Position numbers and translations under genes: made by a program. A stretch of DNA of 64,000 bases from the NCBI GenBank assembly GCA_023953905.1, contig JAMLJA010000009.1:1-64000 (forward strand), read 5' to 3'. Positions within the stretch are counted from its first letter, which is position 1. The number at the start of each line of letters is the position of its first letter. This document shows positions 8,697 to 18,235 of this stretch, one piece after another. The stretch comes from Rhizobiaceae bacterium. GTDB lineage: Bacteria > Pseudomonadota > Alphaproteobacteria > Rhizobiales > Rhizobiaceae. The notes beneath the pieces are model-generated. The model was not told the DNA's origin, searched no databases, and saw only the letters and a list, made by a program, of their open reading frames with translations.

Positions 8697-9826
8697 GCGT
8701 TCCCTACGCAAAATTGCCGCGCTGGGCGGATTACGGATTGATACCCTTCATCAATCTGCTGGTGGCCTTCATCGTGGCGGGTCTGGTGGTGCTGCTGGTC
8801 GGCGAGAACCCGTTTCGCGCTGCGGCCATCCTGATAGAAGGTGCGTTCGGCGGGGGCCAGAACATTGCCTACACGCTCTACTATGCCACCAACTTCATCT
8901 TTACGGGTCTTGCGGTGGCCGTTGCCTTTCACTGCGGGTTGTTCAACATCGGCGGCGAGGGGCAAGCCTATATAGCCGGCCTCGGCGTCGCCATGGTGGG
9001 TTTGACGTTCGATACGGTCTTGCCGTGGTGGCTGAACTTCCCGCTCGCTATTTTAGGCGCGGCGCTTGTCGGCGCTTTGTGGGCTCTGATCCCTGCCTAT
9101 CTTCAGGCCAAACGCGGCTCCCACATCGTCATCACCACAATCATGTTCAACTTCATCGCCGCGTCGATCATGGTGTACATGCTGGTGGATGTCCTCAAGC
9201 CGCTGACCTCGATGGCGCCGCAAACCCGCACGTTCCAGCCGGGCGCGCAGCTTCCCAAGCTCAACTGGATGCTTGAGGCCGTGGGCTTCTCGGTCCGGTC
9301 CGGCCCCTTGAACGTGTCGTTCCTGCTTGCCCTGGTCATGGCCTTTCTTGTCTGGCTGCTGATCTGGCGCACAAAGCTCGGTTATGAAATTCGCACCATG
9401 GGGTTCAGCCCCAAGGCAGCCCGATATGCAGGCATCAAGGAAGCGCGCATCATCGTCATCACTATGATGATTTCCGGCGCCCTCGCCGGCATGATGGCGC
9501 TGAACCCGATCATGGGCGATCAGCATCGCGTGCAGCTCGATTTCGTCACGGGCGCGGGGTTTGTTGGAATTGCCGTTGCGCTGATGGGGCGGTCGCATCC
9601 GGCCGGTATCGTGCCCGCGGCGATCTTGTTCGGCATGCTCTATCAGGGCGGCGCCGAACTTGCCTTCGAAATGCCCAACATAAGCCGGGACATGATCGTC
9701 ATTATCCAGGGTCTCGTGATCCTGTTTGCGGGTGCGCTGGAACACATGTTCAGGCCATGGGTGCAGACCGTCTTCGCTTCTCTCAGTCCGCAAACCGTCG
9801 GAATGGCGAAGGAGCAGGGGGTCTGA
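8693..9826 (+). CDS. ABC transporter permease (BMP/nucleoside type), first subunit
   Basis: Integral membrane permease of 377 residues in the BPD_transp_2 (simple sugar/branched-chain) family. About nine hydrophobic helices are visible, with the motif [14 protein letters not shown] in the second quarter that characterises this permease group. It overlaps the ATPase gene by four bases and ends one base before the next permease, so the three should be translated together. Confidence 0.92.
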   Translation: MSVPYAKLPRWADYGLIPFINLLVAFIVAGLVVLLVGENPFRAAAILIEGAFGGGQNIAYTLYYATNFIFTGLAVAVAFHCGLFNIGGEGQAYIAGLGVAMVGLTFDTVLPWWLNFPLAILGAALVGALWALIPAYLQAKRGSHIVITTIMFNFIAASIMVYMLVDVLKPLTSMAPQTRTFQPGAQLPKLNWMLEAVGFSVRSGPLNVSFLLALVMAFLVWLLIWRTKLGYEIRTMGFSPKAARYAGIKEARIIVITMMISGALAGMMALNPIMGDQHRVQLDFVTGAGFVGIAVALMGRSHPAGIVPAAILFGMLYQGGAELAFEMPNISRDMIVIIQGLVILFAGALEHMFRPWVQTVFASLSPQTVGMAKEQGV

Positions 9827-9827
9827 C

Positions 9828-10799
9828 ATGGAAGTGTTCAACGTCCTTCTGCAACTTCTCGACGCAACCATCCGCGTCTCGGTCCCGCTGCTTCTTGCCT
9901 GCCTTGCCGGCCTTTACTCGGAACGCTCGGGAATCTTCGACATCGGGCTCGAAGGAAAAATGCTGGGTGGCGCGTTTGCCGGGGGGGCGGCCGCCGCGGT
10001 AACCGGCTCGGCATGGCTCGGGCTCGGTGCCGCAGTCGCTGTCGCGGTTGGACTGGCATTGGTTCATGGCTTTGCCTCCATCACCCATCGCGGCAATCAG
10101 ATCGTCTCGGGTGTGGCTATCAACTTCATCGCTGCCGGCTCCACGATCATACTCGGTCAGGCCTGGTTCAGGCAGGGCGGACGCACGCCGTCCTTGTCCG
10201 GCGCTGGCCGGTTCGAGGCAATTACGCTGCCGGGCGCGGAAGCAGCTCGCGATATTCCTGTGATCGGCGTCATCTATGCCGAGCTGATCTCGGGCCATTC
10301 GATCCTGGTGTATTTCGCCTTCCTAATGGTGCCGTTCACATGGTGGGTCCTGTTTCGGACCCGCTTCGGGCTGCGCCTTCGCGCAGTCGGAGAAAACCCG
10401 GCAGCCGTCGACACGGCGGGCATTTCGGTGGCCTGGCTTCGCTATCGCGCGGTCATCTGCACCGGCGTGCTCACCGGACTGGCGGGTGCCTATCTTTCGG
10501 TCGCGCAGAATGCCGGCTTCGTGAAGGACATGACGGCGGGCAAGGGCTTCATTGCGCTGGCCGCGTTGATCTTTGCCAAGTGGAAGCCGGTCCCGGCCAT
10601 GTTCGCATGTCTGCTCTTCGGCTTTCTGGAAGCTGCATCCATCCGCTTTCAGGGGCAAGCCTGGCCGATGATCGGCAAGGTCCCCGTGCAGTTCATGCAG
10701 GCGCTGCCTTATGTGCTGACCGTTGTCCTGCTTGCGGGCTTCATCGGAAAAGCCATTCCGCCCCGTGCAGGTGGTGTGCCCTACGTGAAAGAGCGCTAG
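9828..10799 (+). CDS. ABC transporter permease (BMP/nucleoside type), second subunit
   Basis: Second permease, 323 residues, of the same family. The N-terminus reads SERSGIFDIGLEGKMLGGAF, a motif shared by YufQ-like permeases. The ATG at 9828 has AGGAG and GGGGG just upstream; the frame is open further back but would overlap the first permease heavily. It forms a heterodimer with the preceding subunit by analogy with the family. Confidence 0.92.
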   Translation: MEVFNVLLQLLDATIRVSVPLLLACLAGLYSERSGIFDIGLEGKMLGGAFAGGAAAAVTGSAWLGLGAAVAVAVGLALVHGFASITHRGNQIVSGVAINFIAAGSTIILGQAWFRQGGRTPSLSGAGRFEAITLPGAEAARDIPVIGVIYAELISGHSILVYFAFLMVPFTWWVLFRTRFGLRLRAVGENPAAVDTAGISVAWLRYRAVICTGVLTGLAGAYLSVAQNAGFVKDMTAGKGFIALAALIFAKWKPVPAMFACLLFGFLEAASIRFQGQAWPMIGKVPVQFMQALPYVLTVVLLAGFIGKAIPPRAGGVPYVKER

Positions 10800-10834
10800 C
10801 GCTCGCCGCAGATTGCCCAGAAGAAGGCCATTCG

Positions 10835-11227
10835 ATGTCCCACGATCTTTATCTCGCCGCCAAGGCGGCAATGGCGAAAGCCTATGTGCCCTATTCGAAG
10901 TTTCCGGTGGGCGCAGCGATAAGAACGGAGGATGGCCGCGTGTATGCGGGCGCCAATATCGAGATCGCCTCCTATCCCGAAGGCTGGTGCGCCGAAACGA
11001 CGGCGATCGGCCACTACATCATGGGCGGCGGCGGCAAGATTGCCGAGATCGCGGTGATCGCCGAACGCATGGCGAAGTGCAGTCCATGCGGCGGTTGCCG
11101 GCAAAGGCTGGCCGAGTTCGCCGATCCGTCGACAAGACTGTATCTGTGCGACGAGACGGGCGTTGCCGAGACCGTCACAATGGGCGACATGCTGCCCTAT
11201 GGCTTTCGCGGAGACATATTGAAATGA
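10835..11227 (+). CDS. cdd: cytidine deaminase
   Basis: Hydrolytic deamination of cytidine and deoxycytidine to uridine and deoxyuridine. The 130-residue size fits the homotetrameric class, whose zinc is held by three cysteines: Cys52 and Glu54 in WCAE, and Cys85 and Cys88 in PCGGCRQ. The N-terminal PYSKFPVGAA motif binds the nucleoside. It follows the permease by 35 bases and overlaps the phosphorylase gene by ATGA, tying import directly to catabolism. Confidence 0.95.
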   Translation: MSHDLYLAAKAAMAKAYVPYSKFPVGAAIRTEDGRVYAGANIEIASYPEGWCAETTAIGHYIMGGGGKIAEIAVIAERMAKCSPCGGCRQRLAEFADPSTRLYLCDETGVAETVTMGDMLPYGFRGDILK

Positions 11228-12027
11228 GTGGCGGACCGGCTCTGGCGACACGTATCGGCACGCTCGCACCAAAGATTGCACTGGTGCTTGGCTCTGGGCT
11301 CGGCGATCTCGTCAATGAGGTGGATGACGCCATACGCATTCCTTACGCCGAGTTGCCGGGCTTTCCACAAAGCGGCGTGACGGGCCATGCCGGGACACTG
11401 GTCGCCGGAACGATCGCCGGAACCCCCGTAATGATGCTCGCGGGCCGTGCCCATTATTACGAACATGGCGATGCAGCCGTCATGCGGTCTGCACTCGAGG
11501 CTCTTGCCGGGGTTGGGATCGAAAAGCTGATTCTCACCAATGCTGCCGGTTCGCTCGATGCCGACATGACGCCCGGCTCCGTCATGCTGATCACTGACCA
11601 CATCAATTTTTCCGGCTCCAACCCGCTCATCGGAGAGCAGACCGATCAGCGATTCGTTGGACTGAGCGAGGCGTATGACAAGCCTCTTTGCTCTGCCATC
11701 GAAAAGGCTGCGCAGGAAACCGGAACGCCCCTCCACAAGGGCGTTTATATGTGGTTTTCGGGACCGTCATTCGAAACCCCGGCAGAGATTCGGATGGCGC
11801 GTGTCATGGGGGCGAACGCGGTCGGCATGTCGACCGTGCCTGAGGTCATCCTCGCGCGCTTCCTTGGTCTGCGGGTTGCGGCTTGCTCGGTGGTGACGAA
11901 CCTCGCCGCAGGCATGAGCGACGGCGAACTGTCTCATCAGGAGACAAAGGACATGGCTCCCCTGGGAGGCGCGCGCCTGGCATCCATCCTGAAAAAGGCT
12001 TTTGCCGACGGTCTGCTGGAGGATTGA
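11224..12027 (+). CDS. punA: purine nucleoside phosphorylase
   Basis: Phosphorolysis of inosine and guanosine to base plus ribose 1-phosphate. The 267-residue product is of the trimeric PNP/MTAP class: LVLGSGLG at the phosphate site, GHAGTL, GRAHYYEHG, TNAAGSLD, and GPSFETPAEIRM with VGMSTVPEVI near the end. Symbols such as punA or deoD-like are used for this role; class rather than exact substrate range is what the sequence shows. It overlaps cdd and sits four bases before deoA. Confidence 0.92.
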   Translation: MSGGPALATRIGTLAPKIALVLGSGLGDLVNEVDDAIRIPYAELPGFPQSGVTGHAGTLVAGTIAGTPVMMLAGRAHYYEHGDAAVMRSALEALAGVGIEKLILTNAAGSLDADMTPGSVMLITDHINFSGSNPLIGEQTDQRFVGLSEAYDKPLCSAIEKAAQETGTPLHKGVYMWFSGPSFETPAEIRMARVMGANAVGMSTVPEVILARFLGLRVAACSVVTNLAAGMSDGELSHQETKDMAPLGGARLASILKKAFADGLLED

Positions 12028-12031
12028 CGAG

Positions 12032-13351
12032 ATGCTGCCGCAAGAGATCATCCGCAAGAAGCGCGACAAGCGCCCGCTGGTATCGGAAGACATCAAGGAA
12101 TTCGTCGCTGGCGTCGTCAGCGGAGCCGTTTCAGAGGGACAGGTGGCTGCCTTCGCGATGGCGTCGTTGCTCAACGGAATGAGCCGTGACGAAGCGGTAG
12201 CGCTGACACTCGCCATGCGCGATTCCGGGGATGTTCTCGACTGGTCAGATCTGCCGGGACCTGTCACGGACAAGCACTCGACGGGCGGGGTGGGAGATAA
12301 TGTCTCGCTGATGCTTGCGCCGATCGTTGCGTCCTGCGGCGCGTATGTGCCGATGATTTCGGGACGCGGCCTCGGCCATACGGGCGGCACGCTGGACAAG
12401 ATGGATTCCATTCCCGGCTATACGAGCCAGCCGGACAACGCCCTTTTTCGCAAGGCCGTGGTGGAAACAGGTTGCGCCATCATCGGCCAGACGGCGAATC
12501 TCGCTCCGGCAGACAAGCGAATCTATTCGATCCGAGACGTGACGGCCACGGTGGAGTCCGTGCCTTTGATCACAGCCTCGATCCTGTCGAAGAAGCTCGC
12601 GGCCGGCCTCCAGTCGCTGGTGCTCGACGTCAAGGTCGGCAACGGCGCGTTTATGGCGAAATCGCGTGATGCGACCGAACTCGCGACAAGTCTGGTCGAA
12701 GTGGCCAATGGTGCGGAGCTCAAGACCTCCGCACTGATCACCGGCATGAACGAGCCGCTCGCCTCGGCAGCAGGCAATGCGGTCGAGGTTGCGAATGCCG
12801 TGGATTTCCTGACCGGGCGCTTCCGCGATGGCCGGCTGCTCGAAGTGACGCTGTCACTGGCCGCAGAAATGCTTCATGCATCGGGTATCGCCACGTCCAA
12901 TCAACAGGGCTTGCAACGCGCCAACGAAGCGCTGGAGAGCGGCAGGGCGGCGGAAACCTTCGCGCGCATGGTCGCAACGCTCGGTGGACCGAAGAACTTC
13001 ATCGAAACGGCTGACAAGCATTTGCCTGTTGCGCCGGTTGAACTGGCCGTGTCTGCGCCGTCCGACGGGTTTGTCCGCGCCATAGAGACGCGCGATGTGG
13101 GAATTGCCGTGGTCACTCTGGGCGGTGGGCGCACCCGTCCCGAAGATGCCGTCGATCACGCGGTAGGCATCACGCGACTGCTTGCCGTCGGCCATGAGGT
13201 CAAGCGAGGCGAGGCGCTGGCGCTGATCCATGCGCGGACCGAGGACGCTGCCAAGCGTGCGGCTGCTCAGGTCGTTACGGCCTATACGATAGGCGACACC
13301 CGACCTTCGAAACAGAAAGCGGTCATTCGGCGGATCGCACCCTACGGATAG
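12032..13351 (+). CDS. deoA: thymidine phosphorylase
   Basis: Splits thymidine (and deoxyuridine) to the base and deoxyribose 1-phosphate. The 439-residue enzyme shows the family signature DKHSTGGVGDNVSL at the phosphate site, GRGLGHTGGTLDKM, and the NGAFM segment. I set the start at the ATG at 12032, nine bases after GGAGG. It is the last gene of the import-salvage run and converges with the protease gene on the other strand eight bases later. Confidence 0.95.
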   Translation: MLPQEIIRKKRDKRPLVSEDIKEFVAGVVSGAVSEGQVAAFAMASLLNGMSRDEAVALTLAMRDSGDVLDWSDLPGPVTDKHSTGGVGDNVSLMLAPIVASCGAYVPMISGRGLGHTGGTLDKMDSIPGYTSQPDNALFRKAVVETGCAIIGQTANLAPADKRIYSIRDVTATVESVPLITASILSKKLAAGLQSLVLDVKVGNGAFMAKSRDATELATSLVEVANGAELKTSALITGMNEPLASAAGNAVEVANAVDFLTGRFRDGRLLEVTLSLAAEMLHASGIATSNQQGLQRANEALESGRAAETFARMVATLGGPKNFIETADKHLPVAPVELAVSAPSDGFVRAIETRDVGIAVVTLGGGRTRPEDAVDHAVGITRLLAVGHEVKRGEALALIHARTEDAAKRAAAQVVTAYTIGDTRPSKQKAVIRRIAPYG

Positions 13352-13359
13352 GGTTCTAT

Positions 13360-13941
13360 TTACTGCTGAAGCAGCAAAGCTCCGTTCTCGACCTGGAATT
13401 TCGACAGGCGCTTCAGGAAACTCATCCCAACGAGCACACCATCCAGCGCCTTGTCGTCCATGACCATGGCCTGCACCTCATCCACGGCGATGCGACCGAT
13501 CTGCACCCGTCCGATCGTGCCGACTGCAGCCTTCACCGTTCCGTTGGCAGTTCTCACATCATATTTGAAGTCGGCGTTCGACACGGAAACGCCTATACGG
13601 CGCGCTGTCGATCGATTGATGGCGATGACGGTCGCGCCTGTATCGATCATGGCCTCGATCGGCCGCCCGTTCAGCCGAAACTCTGCAATGAAGTGCCCGC
13701 GAGGGTCCGAGCGCACCAGAACCTTGCGGCCAAGCAACGGGGCGGCAGCCTCTGGCGGCGCCATCTTCGTCACCATGATTGTCGGCTCGGCGGGACGCGC
13801 TGGACTTGGCCCCTCATTCCCGGGCGAATTGACGACAGCGCGATACCAGCGCTCGACTGCATCAGGATTCAGCTCGAGAAAAACAGGCAGCGACGCCGAC
13901 GCGCCGACGAGAATACCGATCAATATGAGGTTCTTGAACAT
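13360..13941 (-). CDS. retropepsin-like aspartic protease, membrane anchored (TIGR02281 type)
   Basis: A 193-residue protein with one N-terminal hydrophobic helix (about 3-20) and a single retropepsin domain. The catalytic motif is MIDTGATVIAIN with Asp100; a single copy implies a homodimer as in viral proteases. The later segment LDGVLVGMSFL is the conserved flap-end region. The domain should face the periplasm. Substrates of this clan in rhizobia are not known to me. Confidence 0.85.
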   Translation of the reverse strand: MFKNLILIGILVGASASLPVFLELNPDAVERWYRAVVNSPGNEGPSPARPAEPTIMVTKMAPPEAAAPLLGRKVLVRSDPRGHFIAEFRLNGRPIEAMIDTGATVIAINRSTARRIGVSVSNADFKYDVRTANGTVKAAVGTIGRVQIGRIAVDEVQAMVMDDKALDGVLVGMSFLKRLSKFQVENGALLLQQ

Positions 13942-14029
13942 GCGGCCATCCCGACAGTTCAGGAGACCTAGCAGAACTATCTGTGCGTCCGCTTAACGGA
14001 ACAGGTTCAATTTCCGTTTTTGTTGGAGG

Positions 14030-14659
14030 CTATTTGGTGCCGTACATGCGGTCGCCGGCGTCGCCGAGACCTGGCATGATGTAGCCTTTCTCATTCAGCC
14101 CGCGATCGATCGACGCCGTGAACACGGGCACATCCGGATGGGCTTTGGTAAAGCGTTCCACGCCCTCCGGCGCGGCCAGAAGGCACAGGAAGCGAATATT
14201 GGTGGCGCCCCGCTCCTTGAGCTTGTCGATCGCCGCAATCGCCGAGTTGGCTGTCGCCAGCATCGGATCAACCACAATCACAAGACGGTCGCCGAGATCA
14301 CTTGGCGCCTTGAAGAAATACTCGACCGCTTCGAGCGTGTCGTGATCGCGGTAGAGTCCGACATGGGCTACGCGCGCCGCTGGCACGAGATCAAGCAGCC
14401 CTTCCAAGAGGCCGTTTCCAGCCCTCAGCACGGAGGCGAAGACCAGCTTCTTGCCTTCCAGCGTCGGGGCATCCATTTCTTCCATCGGCGTGTTGATCTT
14501 TTCGGTGGTCAGTTCGAGGTTGCGCGTCACCTCATAACCAAGCAGCAACGAAATCTCTCGCAGCAGCCGCCTGAAGCTCGCGGTCGACGTCTCCTTCTTG
14601 CGCATGATCGAAAGCTTGTGCTGCACAAGGGGGTGATCGACGACGGTGACGCCTTGCAT
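14030..14659 (-). CDS. upp: uracil phosphoribosyltransferase
   Basis: Converts uracil and PRPP to UMP. The 209-residue protein carries the PRPP-binding loop [11 protein letters not shown] and the uracil-binding [16 protein letters not shown] end typical of Upp. It lies 95 bases downstream of add on the same strand and completes pyrimidine base recycling for the neighbouring nucleoside uptake operon. Confidence 0.95.
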   Translation of the reverse strand: MQGVTVVDHPLVQHKLSIMRKKETSTASFRRLLREISLLLGYEVTRNLELTTEKINTPMEEMDAPTLEGKKLVFASVLRAGNGLLEGLLDLVPAARVAHVGLYRDHDTLEAVEYFFKAPSDLGDRLVIVVDPMLATANSAIAAIDKLKERGATNIRFLCLLAAPEGVERFTKAHPDVPVFTASIDRGLNEKGYIMPGLGDAGDRMYGTK

Positions 14660-14754
14660 CTTTAACGGCTCCTGACTGAAACAAATTGACCTTAGCGACG
14701 ATGGCGCGGGGAGAAAACCACGCCGCCCCCTATGCGAAGGCTTGTCCCCGCCTT

Positions 14755-15735
14755 TCAGCGCGAGCGAGGTATGGCCGGGAGCCTCGCCAGAAGCGCCGTT
14801 CGCGTCGCCCTGTCAACAAAGGCCGCTTCGATAGCTGTGCGGGTGATGGAGATGAGATCCGTCTCGGTGAGGCCGAAATGCTGAGACGCCAACTCGTATT
14901 CGTGTTTCAGGCTCGTTGAAAAATAGGGCGGATCGTCCGAATTCAGTGTCACTTTGCAACCCGCGCGCCTCAGTTCTGCGAATGGATGCTCCGCGAAGCT
15001 GGAGAAAACGTTCAGTGCGATGTTGGAACCGGGGCAGCATTCCAGCACCACGCCGAGATCCGCGATCTTTTTCACCAGATCCGGGTTTTCGATCGCGCGC
15101 ACGCCATGGCCGATCCGTGCCGGTCTGATATGCTCGATAGCGTCGGACACGCTTTCCCACCCAGCCAGTTCGCCTGCGTGCACGGTGATACCGAGCCCGG
15201 CCTCCCGGGCGATCTCGAAAGCGCGAACATAATCTTCCGTATCGCCGAAACGTTCCTCTCCGGCCATTCCGAAGCCCGTCACGAGCGGATGTTTGCACCG
15301 TGCCGCGAACCGCGCCGCCGCCTCGACACGTTCGACGCCGAAATGTCTGACGCCGGTCACGATCATGCGCGCCTCGATCCCAGTCTTCGCTTTCGCCCGC
15401 GTCATGCCTTCGGCGATTGCATCGGTGTAGGCCCGTGGTGAAAGCCCGGCCTTCTGTGCGTGGTCTGGCGATGTGAAAAGTTCGGAGTAAATGGCGCCGT
15501 CTCGCGCCAGGCTTGTCAAATAATGGTCGGTCAGGCGTGCGTAGTCGTCTTCATTGCGAAACAGGTCGGCGGCAAAATCGTAGCAGGCAAGAAAGGACGT
15601 GAAGTCAGACCATATGAAAGCCCCATCCTGGATGAAAGGTGAGGGATCGACGCCATACTTCTGCGCCTGTCTTATGACGAGTTCCGGGGCGGCGGCCCCT
15701 TCGAGGTGACAGTGCAGTTCCGCTTTGAGTGGCAT
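14755..15735 (-). CDS. add: adenosine deaminase
   Basis: Deaminates adenosine and deoxyadenosine to inosine forms, which the nearby phosphorylase can split. Zinc ligands are visible as HCHLEG near residues 8-10, HAGE in the middle and the NSDDPPYF motif. At 326 residues it has normal family length. It is upstream of upp and probably co-transcribed with it; it diverges from ubiE. Confidence 0.94.
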   Translation of the reverse strand: MPLKAELHCHLEGAAAPELVIRQAQKYGVDPSPFIQDGAFIWSDFTSFLACYDFAADLFRNEDDYARLTDHYLTSLARDGAIYSELFTSPDHAQKAGLSPRAYTDAIAEGMTRAKAKTGIEARMIVTGVRHFGVERVEAAARFAARCKHPLVTGFGMAGEERFGDTEDYVRAFEIAREAGLGITVHAGELAGWESVSDAIEHIRPARIGHGVRAIENPDLVKKIADLGVVLECCPGSNIALNVFSSFAEHPFAELRRAGCKVTLNSDDPPYFSTSLKHEYELASQHFGLTETDLISITRTAIEAAFVDRATRTALLARLPAIPRSR

Positions 15736-15845
15736 TCAGTCTCCTCGTCCGCATTGCTGTGCGCGGCCGAACACCGCGCTGGTAACAATAGCGCTGAGGT
15801 ATCCGATCGGCTATGGTCCGCCCGAATTCAGATTGGATCAAAATC

Positions 15846-16622
15846 TTGTCAGAACAACGAACGACGGCCGGCACGGCCATGTCCACTTCATATGGCTTTC
15901 GCTCTGTATCGGAAGATCAGAAGCAGGGAATGGTCAATGAGGTTTTTCACAAGGTGGCCAAGCGCTACGACATCATGAACGATCTGATGTCGGGCGGTCT
16001 GCATCGTGTCTGGAAAGAGGCCATGGTCGCCGCACTCAATCCGCCGCGTCGGCCAGGCTGGACATCCCTCGACGTTGCCGGCGGCACGGGCGACATCGCG
16101 TTCCGTATTGTCGATGCGTCTGAACGCACCGCACATGTGACGGTTCTCGATATCAACGGGTCGATGCTGGAAGTCGGGCGGGAGCGGGCGGAAAAGAGGG
16201 GCATCGCCGAGTCGCTTGATTTCGTCGAAGCCAATGCCGAGGAACTGCCTTTCGAGGACGAGACCTTTGACGCCTACACCATCGCTTTCGGCATTCGCAA
16301 CGTCCCGCATATCGAAACGGCGCTCGCGGAAGCCTATCGTGTCCTGAAGACGGGCGGTCGCTTCCTGTGCCTTGAATTCTCGGAAGTCGACATGCCCTTG
16401 CTCGACCGCGTCTACGAGCAATGGTCGTTCAAGGCGATCCCACAGATTGGCAAGGCCGTGACTGGCGATGCCGAACCATATTCCTATCTCGTGCAATCGA
16501 TCCGCAAGTTCCCCAACCAGAACAATTTCGCGTCTATGATCTCGAATGCCGGTTTCGACCGCGTGAGTTTCCGAAATTATTCGGGCGGCATCGCTGCGCT
16601 GCATTCGGGCTGGAAGCTTTGA
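15846..16622 (+). CDS. ubiE: ubiquinone/menaquinone C-methyltransferase
   Basis: SAM-dependent C-methylation step of ubiquinone synthesis. Conserved pieces include [32 protein letters not shown] for SAM binding and [12 protein letters not shown] favour a TTG start at 15846, giving 258 residues, the length I recall for rhizobial UbiE. The in-frame ATGs at 15813 and 15879 are alternatives, since no start has a strong ribosome binding site. It is 13 bases before ubiB. Confidence 0.93.
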   Translation: MSEQRTTAGTAMSTSYGFRSVSEDQKQGMVNEVFHKVAKRYDIMNDLMSGGLHRVWKEAMVAALNPPRRPGWTSLDVAGGTGDIAFRIVDASERTAHVTVLDINGSMLEVGRERAEKRGIAESLDFVEANAEELPFEDETFDAYTIAFGIRNVPHIETALAEAYRVLKTGGRFLCLEFSEVDMPLLDRVYEQWSFKAIPQIGKAVTGDAEPYSYLVQSIRKFPNQNNFASMISNAGFDRVSFRNYSGGIAALHSGWKL

Positions 16623-16635
16623 CGGGCTGCACCGA

Positions 16636-18210
16636 ATGACCAATGTCGGCGCCTTTTTGCGGCTGGTTCACGCCGGCTGGGTCATGACGCGCGAGGGCGT
16701 CATTGGAGCCCTTCCGGGCGAGGAACTGACCGGATTGCCCCGGACAGGGTGGCGTGTTGCCCGTCTTTTGACGCGGCGGCGGGCGCGGAGCAGGGACCGC
16801 TCGGCACGTCTGTCCGATGCGGTCGCGCGGCTTGGCCCTTCCTACGTCAAGCTTGGCCAGTTTCTGGCCACACGTCCCGACGTCGTCGGCAACGAAATCG
16901 CACTGGATCTTTCCAGCCTGCAGGACAGGATGCCGACTTTTCCGCAGGCGCTGGCAGTCGGCACGATCGAGGCCTCGCTCGGGCGCAAGATAGAGGATCT
17001 CTTCGATAGTTTTGGCGATCCTGTCGCTGCCGCGTCGATCGCCCAGGTGCATGAGGCACATGTGTCGGTCGAAGGGACACCCCGCAAGGTGGCCGTTAAG
17101 GTCATCCGTCCGGGCGTGCGACGGCTTTTCTATCGTGATCTCGAAAGCTATTTCGTGGCCGCGCGCCTTCAGGAAAAGTACATTCCGTCCAGCCGCCGCC
17201 TGCGCCCCGTTCTGGTGACGCAGACGCTTGCGCAGACGACCCGGATCGAGATGGATCTCAGGCTGGAGGCCGCCGCTCTCTCGGAGCTTGCCGATAACAC
17301 GCGTGAGGACCCCGGTTTTCGTGTCCCTGCCGTGGATTGGGAGCGCACCGGTCGCGACGTGCTGACGCTGGAGTGGATCGACGGCATCAAGATGAACAAT
17401 GTCGAGGCCTTGCGCGCCGCGGGCCACGATCTGAACGCCATTGCTGCGAACCTGATCCAGTCTTTTCTCAGGCACACTTTGCGTGACGGCTTCTTCCATG
17501 CCGACATGCATCCCGGCAATCTTTTCGTGGAAGCGAATGGCACGATTGTCGCGGTTGACCTTGGGATTGCCGGGCGTCTCGGCAAGAAGGAACGCCGCTT
17601 CCTCGCGGAAATCCTCTACGGTTTCATCACGCGCGACTATCTTCGTGTGGCGGAAGTGCATTTCGAGGCGGGTTACGTGCCGCGCACCCATAGCGTGGCC
17701 TCCTTCGCGCAGGCGATCCGCGCAATCGGAGAGCCAATCCATGGTCAATCCGCCGAGACCATCTCGATGGCAAAGCTGCTCACGCTTCTGTTCGAGGTGA
17801 CGGAATTGTTTGACATGGAGGCGCGGCCCGAACTGGTGCTGTTGCAGAAGACGATGGTCGTCGTGGAAGGGGTGGCGCGCACGCTCAACCCCTCCTTCAA
17901 TATGTGGAAGACCTCGGAGCCCGTGGTGGCGGATTGGATTGCCTCCAATCTTGGACCGCGCGGAATGCTGACAGATGCGCGAGACGGCATCAACGCGTTG
18001 GTGTCATTGACGCGTCAGGCGCCCGAACTGGCAGCCCGTACCGAGCGTCTGTCTCGCGAAATCGACACGATGGCGGAGAATGGGCTACGCTTCGATGAAG
18101 CCACCGCCCGCGCGATCGGCAAGGCAGAGGCGCGCTATTCGCGCTGGGGTCGCATCGCCCTTTGGGTGATTGCGGCTGCGCTGGTGTGGATCGCGTGGAA
18201 ACTGTCCTGA
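16636..18210 (+). CDS. ubiB: ubiquinone biosynthesis kinase-like protein UbiB
   Basis: Atypical protein-kinase-like (ADCK/ABC1) ATPase needed for ubiquinone synthesis at the inner membrane. Diagnostic motifs are the KxGQ segment (PSYVKLGQFLATR), the alanine-rich loop AAASIAQVHEA and the catalytic HADMHPGN with VAVDLGIAG. A C-terminal hydrophobic helix (about 505-522) anchors it. The 524-residue length is normal. It follows ubiE and is followed 25 bases later by coaBC. Confidence 0.94.
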   Translation: MTNVGAFLRLVHAGWVMTREGVIGALPGEELTGLPRTGWRVARLLTRRRARSRDRSARLSDAVARLGPSYVKLGQFLATRPDVVGNEIALDLSSLQDRMPTFPQALAVGTIEASLGRKIEDLFDSFGDPVAAASIAQVHEAHVSVEGTPRKVAVKVIRPGVRRLFYRDLESYFVAARLQEKYIPSSRRLRPVLVTQTLAQTTRIEMDLRLEAAALSELADNTREDPGFRVPAVDWERTGRDVLTLEWIDGIKMNNVEALRAAGHDLNAIAANLIQSFLRHTLRDGFFHADMHPGNLFVEANGTIVAVDLGIAGRLGKKERRFLAEILYGFITRDYLRVAEVHFEAGYVPRTHSVASFAQAIRAIGEPIHGQSAETISMAKLLTLLFEVTELFDMEARPELVLLQKTMVVVEGVARTLNPSFNMWKTSEPVVADWIASNLGPRGMLTDARDGINALVSLTRQAPELAARTERLSREIDTMAENGLRFDEATARAIGKAEARYSRWGRIALWVIAAALVWIAWKLS

Positions 18211-18235
18211 GGCGGGATCGCAAGAGGATGATGTC

